From positions 24,062 through 88,061 of the forward strand of contig CAJUPS010000004.1 in NCBI GenBank assembly GCA_910588045.1: a stretch of DNA of 64,000 bases. Direction: 5' to 3'. The stretch is from an uncultured Oscillospiraceae bacterium. GTDB taxonomy: Bacteria > Bacillota > Clostridia > Oscillospirales > Oscillospiraceae. Made by a program: the position numbers and the translations under genes. Below are positions 51,591 to 61,631 of this stretch, piece by piece. The notes beneath the pieces are model-generated. The model saw only the letters and a list, made by a program, of their open reading frames with translations, was not told the origin of the DNA and made no database searches. The number at the start of each line of letters is the position of its first letter. The first letter of the stretch is position 1.

Positions 51591-54500
51591 TTGAAAAAGA
51601 TCAGAAGATCCATAGCTCTGCTTGTTCTGACAGCTATGCTGCTGGGCATGTCCCCGGCGGCGGCGCTGGAGGGACAGACGGAATCCGGGACGGAAAGTGT
51701 CGTCCTGACCGGAAGCGAATCCGGCGCAGATGCCGGGCAGCAGGAGGACGGACTGCCGGAGCAGAACGTGTATGCGCAGGATGCGGAGGTGGCAGAGGAC
51801 GCCGCTGGACCGGATAACGCCAGTGCTTTCGCTGGGAGCGCCGGGTATCACATGACCCTCGACAGTGAAGGCGTTACCCGCGGCGGAGACTGGACGGACA
51901 GCGGCAGATTAACAGGATCGTGCCAGGAAGCAAAATCCGTGTACTCCCAGCAGGTGGGGGCGTATGTTCAGTTCCAACCTGCCGCAATAGAGGCGGGGTG
52001 GTATACGGTTTCCTTCTACTACATCGCCCAAGACCAAAATACACTTAAAATGAGCGCAGAGATTCTTGCCAGCAGCGAAACAAAGGCTGTCCAGCCAACC
52101 GCACCTGTCAGCGACGGCTGGGTTGACCTGGGGGTCTTCCCATTCGCAGGGGATGGCAACGAATATCTCAGGCTGACCATTGCGCAAGCCGGAACGTGGA
52201 GCCGTGTGGCGGACGTGCGGTTTGCTCCCTCTGAAGCGCCTGAGGGACCGGGTGAAGAGCCGCCTAAGGAACCGGAACCGCCTGTGGGCGGAGGCGAGAC
52301 CGGCGCGATACTTTATGATAACGATTTCTCTCAGCTTCCGGCAGAGCTCCAAGGCATTCCCGGCTGGGGGCTGGTGGAGCTGGCGGACGGAAAGGCGCTG
52401 CAAGGCACCAGCCCCGCAGGAGCGGGCCTGCTGGCACAGCTGACGCCTACGCTTCCGGAGACCTATACGATTGTCGTGGACATGGCGATTATGGAGGCGG
52501 TGGGCAGCAACGGCTACAGTGCGGGTCTCACTTTCTGTCACACCGACAGCTCGAATTTTTACCATTACCGGGTTGACTGTGGAACCAAAACCAACGCACA
52601 GCTTTACTGGTGGGACAGGGGAACGGTCAACAAAACGATTACTCCGGATTTTCCCATGGCGCTGACTTTGGGGGAAGCAAAGCGGCTGCGGGTCACCGTG
52701 GACGGTGAAACCATCCGATGCTACATGGACGGCGCCTTGACACAGACATATACCGCCTCCGTCTCCGGCGGGTACGCGGGCCTGCGGATATACAACGCCC
52801 GGACGCTGTTTGACAACTTCGTCATGTATTCCGGTGCGGTTCCTCCTCCGGAGGGCGGAGAGCGAGCCCAGGGATTTACCTTCCCGGTGCCGGATGGAGT
52901 AGTTTACACCACCAGGGATTCCGATGTCTACGGGGAGACCAGCGGTGCTTGGTCCGATTATTCCACCGTGGATATGGGGACCGTCCGCAGGGCGCAGGAC
53001 GGCGGCACGGCCAACTTTTCCTTCTATCCGCCGGAAGAGGGAACCAGGAATTACGCAATCGACTGGTATCTCCCGGCCAACGATGGTGCGAAGGCGGATT
53101 TTACCGTGAATACCCAGGACGGTATGTGGAAGTACAGCCTCTCCGCCAACAAGGAAGCGGGCTGGCACAGGCTGGGCGTGGTGGCCGCCACCTCGGGCAC
53201 TGCTTTTACCATCCAGGCGGCGTCGGCGGAACTGCTGTACGCAGGCGCGGTCAAAATCACGCCGACGGAGGCTCGCCCCGACCCGGTCTACACCCCGACC
53301 GGCGGAGGCTCTGAGGAAATCGCCGTTCTGGTCAATCAGCTGGGCTATGATACCGGAAAGTCCAAGCGGGCAACGGTGCCTAACGCGGTGGATGGAACGC
53401 CTTTTCAGGTCGTCGACGAACGAACGGGCGCGGTTGCCTTTTTCGGCGTTGTCATGGAAGGCATAGCGGATTTTTCAGGGCTGGACACAGAAACTGATAC
53501 AGATTATTACATCGCCTGCGCGGGCGCACGGTCCTACTCCTTTACCATTGGGCGGGACCTGATTCAGCGCCGGAGCGCGGCCAATGCGCTGGCCTTTATG
53601 AATGAAACCCGCTCGGATACCTTTGAGTGGGGCAGGGCCGGGATTGCCTGGCGGGACAGCCACCAGTTCTCCTTTGAGCTCAACGGTCTCGTCCTGCAAT
53701 ACATGGCCAATCCCTCTCTGTATGACAACCTCCCCTATGGTATCGTCCACGCGGATACCTGCGAATATGAGGCGCTGCGGACGCAGGACGAGCCGGACAT
53801 TCTCTGGCTGATCCAGTTTGCAGCCCTGCGGTATTACGACTGGGGTCACAACGAGGGGAAGAAGCTGCATATGCTCACCAAGGAACAGCTGGCCTATTAC
53901 CTCTATCTCTATCCGGAGATCCGCGCCTATGTGCCGGAGGAGACCTATCTTGCCATCCGGGACTACACCATCTCGGTTTGGGGAGACAGCGCCTGCAACG
54001 TGGAGTGGTACGGGGTGAGCGGAAGCGACCACAACCTGTACAGCGTGCAGAAACTGTTTGGCGGACTGAAGGGCTCCCAGCCGCCGGGTCACTCCATTGT
54101 CCCCAATCTGCTGATGTATGAGGTAGCCAGACGGGACGGTCTGGGTGAGGATGTGGCGGAGCGGTTTTTCCAGGCCGCTTATGACAACTGCCTCTACACA
54201 ATCCGGGAGTTGGACATCACGGACCCCAACTTCAATAAGGGCCAACGGATGAGCGAGTATATCACAGTGCCTGCCCTGTGCTGGTTCCTGGAGATGTACC
54301 CCGACCGGGCCCCTGTCGGTCTGAAAGCGGCGTTGGAGACATGGGCGGAGAAGACTATTGCACGCTCCAACAACATGTGGGACATCCGTATGGCGGCCAG
54401 TATGGAGGCCGGAGATGGGGCGTACAGCTTCCCCAACAAGGGGACACCCATTGATAAAGATTACTGGACAGGGGCGGCTTACGCACTGGCCGACGGGCAG

Positions 54501-57500
54501 AATCCTGCGCCGAAAAACGAACCGGGCAATCAGGCCGGACTTCAGGCCGTGACCTATGCGGCAGCTCGGGTACTGGATCAGGGAGCGAATACGGCACGGC
54601 TGCGGGAACTGGGCGTGGCGGCCATTGACGATTTGTTTGGCCGGAATCCTACAGGCCGGGCGGCGTTCTACCACTTCACCCGGGACTTTGAGGGGGCCAA
54701 TCTGGGTTGGTACACCCAGTACAAGGGAGGTAATGGCGTACTGGGCGGCTGTACGGCGGTTATCGACGCCAATGCGCCGGAGCTGTGCTACCCCTACGCC
54801 CCTGAGAACTATAATACCGGCTACACCGAGGGCTGGGTAGCCTACAACACCGCCTGGAACGCGTCGCTGGCCTACGCGGCGGCGGATTCGGTGGCACTGA
54901 CGGTTTCCGGCAGCAGCGGATCGGTTGGCGGCACGGTTACCGTCACATTGACTGCACCGGCTAATCTGAACGCCGCGGCGGTGGAGACGGCCAGCGTCAA
55001 AGTGACAGATGTTCTTACAGGTGCCCAAACCGCTCTGACCCTGCGGGAAACCGCACCGGACAGCAGCGTCTTCTCGGGTGTTTATCGCCTGCCGAATACC
55101 GCTGCGGTGGAGATTTCCTATGGCGCGGGCCTGTTCCGGCAGGCGCGGACCATTACCGTCTCCGATTTTACCTCGACGCCGCTGACCTCGGTATCTGTCA
55201 CCCCCGATGCCCTGGCATTGGGCGTAGGAGAGACCGCTGTCCTGACGGCGGTTGTGCTGCCCGAGGACGCCAATGACCAGCGGCTGACCTGGCGCAGCGA
55301 TAACCCGGCTGTGGCAGAGGTACAGGATGGCCGGGTCACGGCGGTGGGCCCCGGAGAGGCTGACATCCACGCGGTGGGCTGGGACGGCACGGAGGGCGTC
55401 TGCCATGTCATAGTGACTGCCGCAAGGGCGATTGGCCTGCGGGTCAGCGCCCCGGATGCCCTGTCTCTGTTCGATGGCGCAGGGACTGCGGCGGTGACCG
55501 GCGTCATTTACTCCGGAGGGAGCGTAGAAACGGAAAACCTGCCGCAGGTACGTTTCCGCTCCAGTGCGCCGGACATCCTGTCGGTGGATGAGGAGACCGG
55601 TGTACTCCACCCCCTTTCCGCCGGATGTGCGGAAATTACGGCGGAGACGTTGGACGGAGCCCTTTCCGGAACGGCCGAGGTGACGGTAACAGGAGAGAAA
55701 ACCTTTGACCTACTGGCAATCAAGCGCAGCAACGGAGCTGCTGCTGGTGGTGGTGCGTCCGTCACCGAGGTGTCCGACAACAGTATCAACCAGACGAGGG
55801 TCAAGCTGACCGGCGGGCAGGTTGGTGGCAGCGCCTCCTTCGCCCTTGGAACTGCGCCCGCTGGAGACTACGAGGTGGTTCTCAACTCCAAGTATTACGG
55901 CGGCCAGTATGCCTATGGACAGTGGAGCTTCCAGGTCAACGGAACCGCTGTGGGCAGTGTGATCAATTTCAATGATCCGGAGCGGAATGGGGGCTATCAC
56001 GATATTTCTCTGGGCCGGATCACCCTAACAGAGAGCGGACAGGTAACATTTACCTTTGTGTCGGCGGACGGTGGCACGCTGGTGCCAGTATCCGTGACCC
56101 TGCGCCGGTTTACCGGAGAGGAGCCGGGTCCCGGACCGGAGGTGGAGCCGGGGCAGACGGAGCCGAAGATTCACAGCCTGGATGAGATGTATCGTAAGGT
56201 ATACACAGATACTAGCATCCAGCGGAACGGGCTCCATTACCGCCTTTACGTCCCCGCTGGCTATACGCATGAGCAGACGGAGGAGCTGCCGCTGCTGATT
56301 TATCTCAACGGAGCCGGAAGCCGGGGAACAGACAACGATACCCAGCTGAAAAATCTCTCCCCACTGCTTGTTCCCCTGATCGACAGCGAGAAGTACCCCT
56401 GTATGATTGTGGTCCCCCAGCTCCCTGTGAGTGACAAATGGGTCAACGTAGACTGGACTAGGGGCAGCTACTCGAAGGATGTCCCGGAATCCAACAGTGC
56501 AAAGCTGCTGGTGGGACTGATCGGCGAGTTGAAACAGGCCTATCGGATCGACGAAGAGCGGGTGTATCTGATGGGGCAGTCCTTCGGCGGCTACGGGACC
56601 TGGGACCTCATCACCCGGCACCGGGAGCTGTTCGCTGCGGCGATACCGATGTGTGGCGCTGGCTGCCTGGAGCGGGCGGAAGCCATTCAGGACCTGCCGC
56701 TCCTGGTACTCCACGGTGCAGCAGATCCTACCGTACCCGTCTCGGGGTCACGGGAGATGACGGAGGCACTCCGGAAGGCAGGGAGCAATTCGGTCACCTA
56801 TCTGGAGTATCCGGGGGACGACCATTACATCCAGCGCCGGATCTTCGAGCAGCCGGAACTGTACCTGGATTGGCTGTTCCGCCAGGAAAAGGGGAGTGAG
56901 CCTCATGCTGCTGATATTTCGGGCTGTTACTTTCCGGAACTGACCCTCAATATGAACCAGACCGGGCAGCAGGAGCGGCTGAATGTTGTCAGCGGCACGA
57001 CCAGTATCAGCAATGAAAAGCTGACACTCAAGCCAGCCAACGCGAGCTCCACCGCATTGGCCCTGGTAAAGGACACCGGTGATTTTGCGGATGGAATGCT
57101 CACGGTCCACGTAGAGAATGGCAGCATCAACGGCGGCGGCCTGGTGCTGCGTGCCCAGGATGACAAAACCTATTTGCATGTCCGCTTTAACAACGTGGGT
57201 GGCAACAACCTGGAAATCATGGAGATGGTGAATGGCGCCAGTGTCAGCAAGCGGACAGCGCCCCACCAGGTGGCGGACAACCGTATCAGCTGCCTCCGGG
57301 TCGAGCTCCAGGGGAGCCAGGTCAGAGCGTGGGTGAATAACCGGCTGATCCTTTCCTATACGATTCAGAGTGAAGCGCTGAAAACCTCCGGTGCGGTGGG
57401 TCTGCGGGCCTATGGTACGGACCTGACCGTGGATGACCTCATCTGGTCCGTCCGACAGGGTGGATCCACCATCACGCTCACCTCCATGGCGGACCGTCAG

Positions 57501-59732
57501 GTCTACCAGCGGGATGCGGCAGCTGGGGTTGGACGCGTGCCGCTCACCGGCAGGGCCGTCGGTGCTGCGGCGTTGGAGGTGCGCGTGACGGCATGGGACG
57601 GCGGCGCCGTCATCCTGGACCAGCAAGAGATTCCCCTGCTGGAGGATGGAAGTTTCCATACAGAGCTCACCGTTCCCCAGGGCGGCTGGTATCGGACGGA
57701 GCTGACCGCATGGGATACCGGCGGCGCGGAGATCGCCAGACTCCAGAGCGGCCGGTGGGGCGTGGGAATCAATATCCTCTGCATAGGACAGTCCAACATG
57801 GCCGGTCAGGGAAAAGGGGACTATGTGATAGCCGGGGACCGGGTATCCAACTTCATGAATGAGACCTGGAGCCATTTGGAGGATCCCTACGCCAAGGGAG
57901 ATACGAGCATATCGAAAAATAACGCCTGCGGCGGGTCCATGGTTCCCACCATCGGAAATATTTTGACAGAGGCGTACCATGTGCCCGTAGGCTTTGTTCC
58001 GGCCGCACTAAGCGGTGCGAACCTCCTCACGGACAGCGGAGGGTATCCATACTGGCTGAAACGCAATGAGGAGAATCCGGCCGACCGCTCCACACTCTAT
58101 GGAAATTCGCTGTACCGCGCACAGATGGCGGGCGGGATAGAGTTCATCATCATGAATCAGGGGGAAAATAACGTCTCCACAAAAACCAGCCAGGCGGACT
58201 ATGCATCGGGAATGCGCCAGCTTCTGGCCAACTACCAGAGAGATCTGGGGTGGGATGTGCCGCTCATTTACTGCCAGCTGGGTCCTGCAAAGGCGTCCTC
58301 CTGGAACGACAGTCATGGCGAGTTCATCTCCGGAATCCGCAGTGCACAGCTGGAGGTGGATAATGGGACCGATTTGATTCTTGGCGCGGTGGAGCTGGAC
58401 CTTGTGCGCAACGCCGATAACCTGCACTATACGTCCCAGTCGCAGCAAGTTATTGGGCAGAGGATGGCCAATGCCATCCGGTATCTGCTGGGGGATGCGC
58501 CGACCTACAGGGGACCGTCGATTTCCGGTGCACGATTCCAGGACGACAGCCGCACCGTGATTGACGTGTCCGTTGCGCACACTGGCGGCACGGATATTTC
58601 CCCTGCGGCGGGGATCACCGGATTCGAGGTGCTGGATGGGGAAGCGCCGGTCGAGGTCCTCTCAGCGGTGAGAAAAGACGCTCATACCATCACCATCACA
58701 CTGGCCCGCCGTATAGAAGGCGAGGGCAGGCTCTGCTATATGCGTGGTCTGCTCCCGGACGTGTCGGGATTGGTCAAGGACAATTCGCCTCTGGCGCTCC
58801 CGCTCAATGTGACGCCGGGATGGCTGACGGTAGAGGAGTTAGGCAATCCGGTGGATTTGTCGGAGCTGGCAGATTTGCTGCGCCAGGCAGAGCAGCTGGA
58901 AGAGACAGGGTATACGGAGGAGTCTTGGGCGGCGCTCCTCAGAGCAAAGAGGGAAGCCCAGATTCTGTTGGACGGCACGGATGTTGGTCAAGAAGAGGTG
59001 GACCGTGCCGTAACCATGCTGCGTCAGGCGCTGTCAAATTTGATTGCCGCTGAGCCGGACGGCCCCGGTGAAATCTATTTCCCGAATATTTATATTCCTG
59101 CCGTCCCGACATCTCCGCCTGTAAAAGATCCCTCCACCAATATTTCGGAGCCGGATACTCCGCTGACAGGCCAACGGTCCTTTGAGGATGTAACAAAGGA
59201 CAATTGGTTCTATACGGCAGTTCATGATGTGGTGCAAAGAGGTATCATGACCGGCGTTTCCGAGACGCGCTTCGACCCAGACGGGCTTCTGACCAGAGGG
59301 ATGGTCGTTACGATTCTCTACCGCATGGAGGGTGAACCTGCGTACCAGACGCCAGCGTTCTCTGATGTGGCGGAAGGAGAGTATTACACGTCGGCAATCG
59401 CTTGGGCAGTGGACTGGGAGATCATCAACGGATATGGCGACGGTCGTTTCGGGCCGGATGACAGTGTCACACGGGAGCAGCTGGCCGTAATCCTATATCG
59501 CTACGCTGAGACAAAAGGGATCCTGGCCGTTCCTGGCGCTGATCTTTCTCCCTTTACAGATGCCGGAGAGATCAGCGGCTATGCGGTGGAAGCGGTCCGG
59601 TGGGCAAATGCCCTAAATTTGATTTCCGGCGTAACGTCTGAGGAGCTTCAGCCTACCGGTAGGACAACCCGTGCGCAGGTGGCCATGATTTTCCACCGGC
59701 TCTTGCTCCTTGCCTGGGAACCGGCGGAATAG
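51591..59732 (+). CDS. Giant SLH-anchored multi-enzyme: GH9-like + CE1-like esterase + SASA-type esterase
   Basis: 2713 residues; the start is TTG 51591, eight bases after AAAGGAG. Order (approximate residues): signal peptide 1-27; beta module 85-215; concanavalin-like module 240-417; beta module 430-565; GH9 N-terminal Ig domain 574-653 ('AVLVNQLGYDTGKSKRA'); GH9-like barrel 660-1100, ending 'GYTEGWVAYNTAWNASLAYAA', which carries the acid Glu; Ig-like and two Big2-like domains 1100-1367; sugar-binding-like module 1370-1506; alpha/beta esterase 1527-1770 ('LMGQSFGGYGTW', 'GAADPTVPV', 'GDDHYI'); concanavalin-like module 1780-1955; Ig-like 1960-2060; SASA-type SGNH esterase 2059-2302 ('IGQSNMAGQGKG', 'MNQGENN', 'NADNLHYT'); FIVAR-like coil 2419-2485; Pro-rich linker; three SLH repeats 2530-2713. 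It should sit on the cell wall and release oligosaccharides for the ABC importer of the same operon. In the GH9 module the usual DAGD segment appears as 'WRDSHQ'. Confidence 0.9.
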   Translation: MKKIRRSIALLVLTAMLLGMSPAAALEGQTESGTESVVLTGSESGADAGQQEDGLPEQNVYAQDAEVAEDAAGPDNASAFAGSAGYHMTLDSEGVTRGGDWTDSGRLTGSCQEAKSVYSQQVGAYVQFQPAAIEAGWYTVSFYYIAQDQNTLKMSAEILASSETKAVQPTAPVSDGWVDLGVFPFAGDGNEYLRLTIAQAGTWSRVADVRFAPSEAPEGPGEEPPKEPEPPVGGGETGAILYDNDFSQLPAELQGIPGWGLVELADGKALQGTSPAGAGLLAQLTPTLPETYTIVVDMAIMEAVGSNGYSAGLTFCHTDSSNFYHYRVDCGTKTNAQLYWWDRGTVNKTITPDFPMALTLGEAKRLRVTVDGETIRCYMDGALTQTYTASVSGGYAGLRIYNARTLFDNFVMYSGAVPPPEGGERAQGFTFPVPDGVVYTTRDSDVYGETSGAWSDYSTVDMGTVRRAQDGGTANFSFYPPEEGTRNYAIDWYLPANDGAKADFTVNTQDGMWKYSLSANKEAGWHRLGVVAATSGTAFTIQAASAELLYAGAVKITPTEARPDPVYTPTGGGSEEIAVLVNQLGYDTGKSKRATVPNAVDGTPFQVVDERTGAVAFFGVVMEGIADFSGLDTETDTDYYIACAGARSYSFTIGRDLIQRRSAANALAFMNETRSDTFEWGRAGIAWRDSHQFSFELNGLVLQYMANPSLYDNLPYGIVHADTCEYEALRTQDEPDILWLIQFAALRYYDWGHNEGKKLHMLTKEQLAYYLYLYPEIRAYVPEETYLAIRDYTISVWGDSACNVEWYGVSGSDHNLYSVQKLFGGLKGSQPPGHSIVPNLLMYEVARRDGLGEDVAERFFQAAYDNCLYTIRELDITDPNFNKGQRMSEYITVPALCWFLEMYPDRAPVGLKAALETWAEKTIARSNNMWDIRMAASMEAGDGAYSFPNKGTPIDKDYWTGAAYALADGQNPAPKNEPGNQAGLQAVTYAAARVLDQGANTARLRELGVAAIDDLFGRNPTGRAAFYHFTRDFEGANLGWYTQYKGGNGVLGGCTAVIDANAPELCYPYAPENYNTGYTEGWVAYNTAWNASLAYAAADSVALTVSGSSGSVGGTVTVTLTAPANLNAAAVETASVKVTDVLTGAQTALTLRETAPDSSVFSGVYRLPNTAAVEISYGAGLFRQARTITVSDFTSTPLTSVSVTPDALALGVGETAVLTAVVLPEDANDQRLTWRSDNPAVAEVQDGRVTAVGPGEADIHAVGWDGTEGVCHVIVTAARAIGLRVSAPDALSLFDGAGTAAVTGVIYSGGSVETENLPQVRFRSSAPDILSVDEETGVLHPLSAGCAEITAETLDGALSGTAEVTVTGEKTFDLLAIKRSNGAAAGGGASVTEVSDNSINQTRVKLTGGQVGGSASFALGTAPAGDYEVVLNSKYYGGQYAYGQWSFQVNGTAVGSVINFNDPERNGGYHDISLGRITLTESGQVTFTFVSADGGTLVPVSVTLRRFTGEEPGPGPEVEPGQTEPKIHSLDEMYRKVYTDTSIQRNGLHYRLYVPAGYTHEQTEELPLLIYLNGAGSRGTDNDTQLKNLSPLLVPLIDSEKYPCMIVVPQLPVSDKWVNVDWTRGSYSKDVPESNSAKLLVGLIGELKQAYRIDEERVYLMGQSFGGYGTWDLITRHRELFAAAIPMCGAGCLERAEAIQDLPLLVLHGAADPTVPVSGSREMTEALRKAGSNSVTYLEYPGDDHYIQRRIFEQPELYLDWLFRQEKGSEPHAADISGCYFPELTLNMNQTGQQERLNVVSGTTSISNEKLTLKPANASSTALALVKDTGDFADGMLTVHVENGSINGGGLVLRAQDDKTYLHVRFNNVGGNNLEIMEMVNGASVSKRTAPHQVADNRISCLRVELQGSQVRAWVNNRLILSYTIQSEALKTSGAVGLRAYGTDLTVDDLIWSVRQGGSTITLTSMADRQVYQRDAAAGVGRVPLTGRAVGAAALEVRVTAWDGGAVILDQQEIPLLEDGSFHTELTVPQGGWYRTELTAWDTGGAEIARLQSGRWGVGINILCIGQSNMAGQGKGDYVIAGDRVSNFMNETWSHLEDPYAKGDTSISKNNACGGSMVPTIGNILTEAYHVPVGFVPAALSGANLLTDSGGYPYWLKRNEENPADRSTLYGNSLYRAQMAGGIEFIIMNQGENNVSTKTSQADYASGMRQLLANYQRDLGWDVPLIYCQLGPAKASSWNDSHGEFISGIRSAQLEVDNGTDLILGAVELDLVRNADNLHYTSQSQQVIGQRMANAIRYLLGDAPTYRGPSISGARFQDDSRTVIDVSVAHTGGTDISPAAGITGFEVLDGEAPVEVLSAVRKDAHTITITLARRIEGEGRLCYMRGLLPDVSGLVKDNSPLALPLNVTPGWLTVEELGNPVDLSELADLLRQAEQLEETGYTEESWAALLRAKREAQILLDGTDVGQEEVDRAVTMLRQALSNLIAAEPDGPGEIYFPNIYIPAVPTSPPVKDPSTNISEPDTPLTGQRSFEDVTKDNWFYTAVHDVVQRGIMTGVSETRFDPDGLLTRGMVVTILYRMEGEPAYQTPAFSDVAEGEYYTSAIAWAVDWEIINGYGDGRFGPDDSVTREQLAVILYRYAETKGILAVPGADLSPFTDAGEISGYAVEAVRWANALNLISGVTSEELQPTGRTTRAQVAMIFHRLLLLAWEPAE

Positions 59733-59791
59733 GAGGAGACCTGTCAGATGCACAGCGTAATGCCGTTGTGTGCACTGCCGGGGATATAAAG

Positions 59792-59835
59792 GAGAGTGCC
59801 CCTTGCAATCTTTCTGGATTGCAAGGGGCACTCTC
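59792..59835 (+). terminator. Strong hairpin after the SLH-enzyme gene
   Basis: 19-bp perfect arms 59792-59810 and 59817-59835 (core AGTGCCCCTTGCAATC) with a 6-base loop, 60 bases past the stop. The T run is weak on the plus strand. It is the most likely end of the operon. Confidence 0.65.
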
Positions 59836-59849
59836 TGCGTGTCAAAAAA

Positions 59850-60126
59850 CTAAGCGGGGATTCTCCCCTTGTGGGGGAGAGCTCGGGGCGCTAAGGCCGC
59901 CCCAGCCTCAAGCCGCCAAAGGCGGTCCACGGGGGCGAAGCGAGGATTTTTGCGCAGGCACAGCCGGAGCAAAAATAACGGCGGCATTGGGAAGAGTATT
60001 CTGTGCAGGGAAAATCACGAAGACATGTCTGATACCTCTGCTTCTGACTTTTCGGACGGTCCGGGATCATCAACAGAATCACACCCGATTTGACCAGAGG
60101 CTCCGGATACCACCGGATTGGACACT
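59850..60126. other. Non-coding, repeat-like segment
   Basis: The 59733-60126 gap has no supported gene. After the hairpin at 59792 the stretch is GC-rich with short inverted parts (GATTCTCCCCTTGTGGGGGAGAG, GCCGCCAAAGGCGG), then 'GCGAAGCGAGGATTTTTGCG' and a purine-rich piece. It has the look of a short interspersed repeat or decayed mobile-element end, but only one copy is seen in the window. Confidence 0.3.
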
Positions 60127-61509
60127 TCATTCTAATGCAAACATCTGCCGCGTATTGAGCATAAAGGGAAACATAACCGCATTCAGTGTGCTCATTGGCA
60201 AAACATCCTCGTGCAGGTCGATGCCCAATGTATCTCTCATAAATTGCTGTCCCACAGCAATCTCCTGATATAGCTCAGGATAGGCCGTTTTCAGCTCCAG
60301 CCGCAGTCCTTCCTCTGCCACAACCACGGTATCTTCACAGATTGCAGAGACTATAGGACTGGATGCTGCCGCAATAATATCGCACTGAATATGAGAGCCG
60401 CTGTGGATTCTGACCTCGGAGCCATGCCGAAATTCTGTGTTGACCCACTCATCGCCTCCGATATAATGTCCCGGATTTAAGGTAAACCCCAATTGGGGAT
60501 CCCCGATAATCTCATGAATCTGATCGTATATCTTTCCACAGCTGCATCCGACACAAAGTTGCTCGTACCAGAGCGCAACGGCGGACCAATATGGCATGAG
60601 ATGGGACTCCAACGATGGACGTAATGCAGGCAGAACACTCCCCATATCCTCTGCCGCCAGGGCCGCTCTGCACATGAGAGATCCGCGCTGCGAAAATGCC
60701 ATGCTCATTGGGCCGCCACGTTCCAGCCGGACAAAAGGACTGGGACTTTTGATCCCCATGGACACCGACTTCTCACCGAAGTTCACCATGGAGTGGGTTT
60801 GTTGTGGCGCAAAATCAATACCGCCAACACGGGATAATTCCAACTCCGATATGCCGGGCCGTAACTTGGAGAACATTCTCCGCATAACGTTTGCCACTTT
60901 TTCTGCTTGTCTGTGGATTTCCGCGATTTCTTCCGCAGAGCGGATCGTCATTCTCAGTCCGTTGGGCAACCCTGTCAGTTCCCTTGTGAAGTTTATAAGG
61001 CTTCCGTGACCAACCACATCGCGCAGCGTTTGGACAATATATTCCGGCACGTCAAACCAATCCGCATCATCGTAATATTTATAGCCGGATAGACCTACCG
61101 CCATCCCGACAGAAATGGAGGCCCGTGCAAAAATCTCACGAAGCGAGGGAGAATCGGAGCGCGGCTGTCCCTGGAGACTGAAATTCTGATAGCGCAGAAT
61201 ATGTATTTCATAGGGTATGATTTTGCAGTACGCCTCCCCCTCATTCCCTACGACGATTGTGCAGCTGCCATCGGCACGCAGGATAAACAGGGCCTCCTCA
61301 AAGCGGCAGTCATATTTGGAAAAATATGCAATGTTGGCAAAGTGCTCCCGGTCTCCGTACAGCACTACTGCATCCAAACCCATCTCCCTTATCCGGGAAT
61401 GCAAACGCTTCAGACGCGTCAAATATATTTCCGGGGACAATTCCATCGGCTGCTCACGGCTTTCCTCCATGATGTACGATGGGCATTCTCTTATGGTGAC
61501 CTGTTTCAT
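60127..61509 (-). CDS. M24 peptidase-like protein (Xaa-Pro aminopeptidase/creatinase fold)
   Basis: 460 residues. The N-terminal creatinase-like domain reads 'RLHSRIREMGLDAVVLYGDREHFANIAYFSKYDCRFEEALFIL'. The C-terminal pita-bread region has 'RMTIRSAEEIAEIHRQAEKVANVMRRMFSKLRPGISELELS', 'GFTLNPGHYIGGDEWV' and 'GSHIQCDIIAAASSPIVSAICEDTVVVAEEGLRLEL'. I cannot find the complete set of five metal ligands of active M24 enzymes (the DxxxxxxxxxxD pair is not evident), so it may be a non-peptidase member. ATG 61509 has GGGAGGT upstream; the longer reading to 61620 lacks an RBS. It is next to a wrecked M20 peptidase and ABC ATPase, so it may be a survivor of a peptide or amino-acid locus. Confidence 0.75.
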   Translation of the reverse strand: MKQVTIRECPSYIMEESREQPMELSPEIYLTRLKRLHSRIREMGLDAVVLYGDREHFANIAYFSKYDCRFEEALFILRADGSCTIVVGNEGEAYCKIIPYEIHILRYQNFSLQGQPRSDSPSLREIFARASISVGMAVGLSGYKYYDDADWFDVPEYIVQTLRDVVGHGSLINFTRELTGLPNGLRMTIRSAEEIAEIHRQAEKVANVMRRMFSKLRPGISELELSRVGGIDFAPQQTHSMVNFGEKSVSMGIKSPSPFVRLERGGPMSMAFSQRGSLMCRAALAAEDMGSVLPALRPSLESHLMPYWSAVALWYEQLCVGCSCGKIYDQIHEIIGDPQLGFTLNPGHYIGGDEWVNTEFRHGSEVRIHSGSHIQCDIIAAASSPIVSAICEDTVVVAEEGLRLELKTAYPELYQEIAVGQQFMRDTLGIDLHEDVLPMSTLNAVMFPFMLNTRQMFALE

Positions 61510-61631
61510 TGCTACCTCCCAGCAGCGCTTGGCGCTTTTATCCGTAATCGAGCAGAGCGCCCGGCGCTCCACAGTGGTTGTTTTTTCACCGTGGGGCCGG
61601 GCAGCATCTGCTTGTTGCAAAACCGGAGATC

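Noticed and set aside
53475..55610. 711-residue minus-strand frame within the SLH-enzyme gene
   Set aside because: Shadow frame of the GH9-like region, rich in Arg/Gly/His with no motif or RBS.
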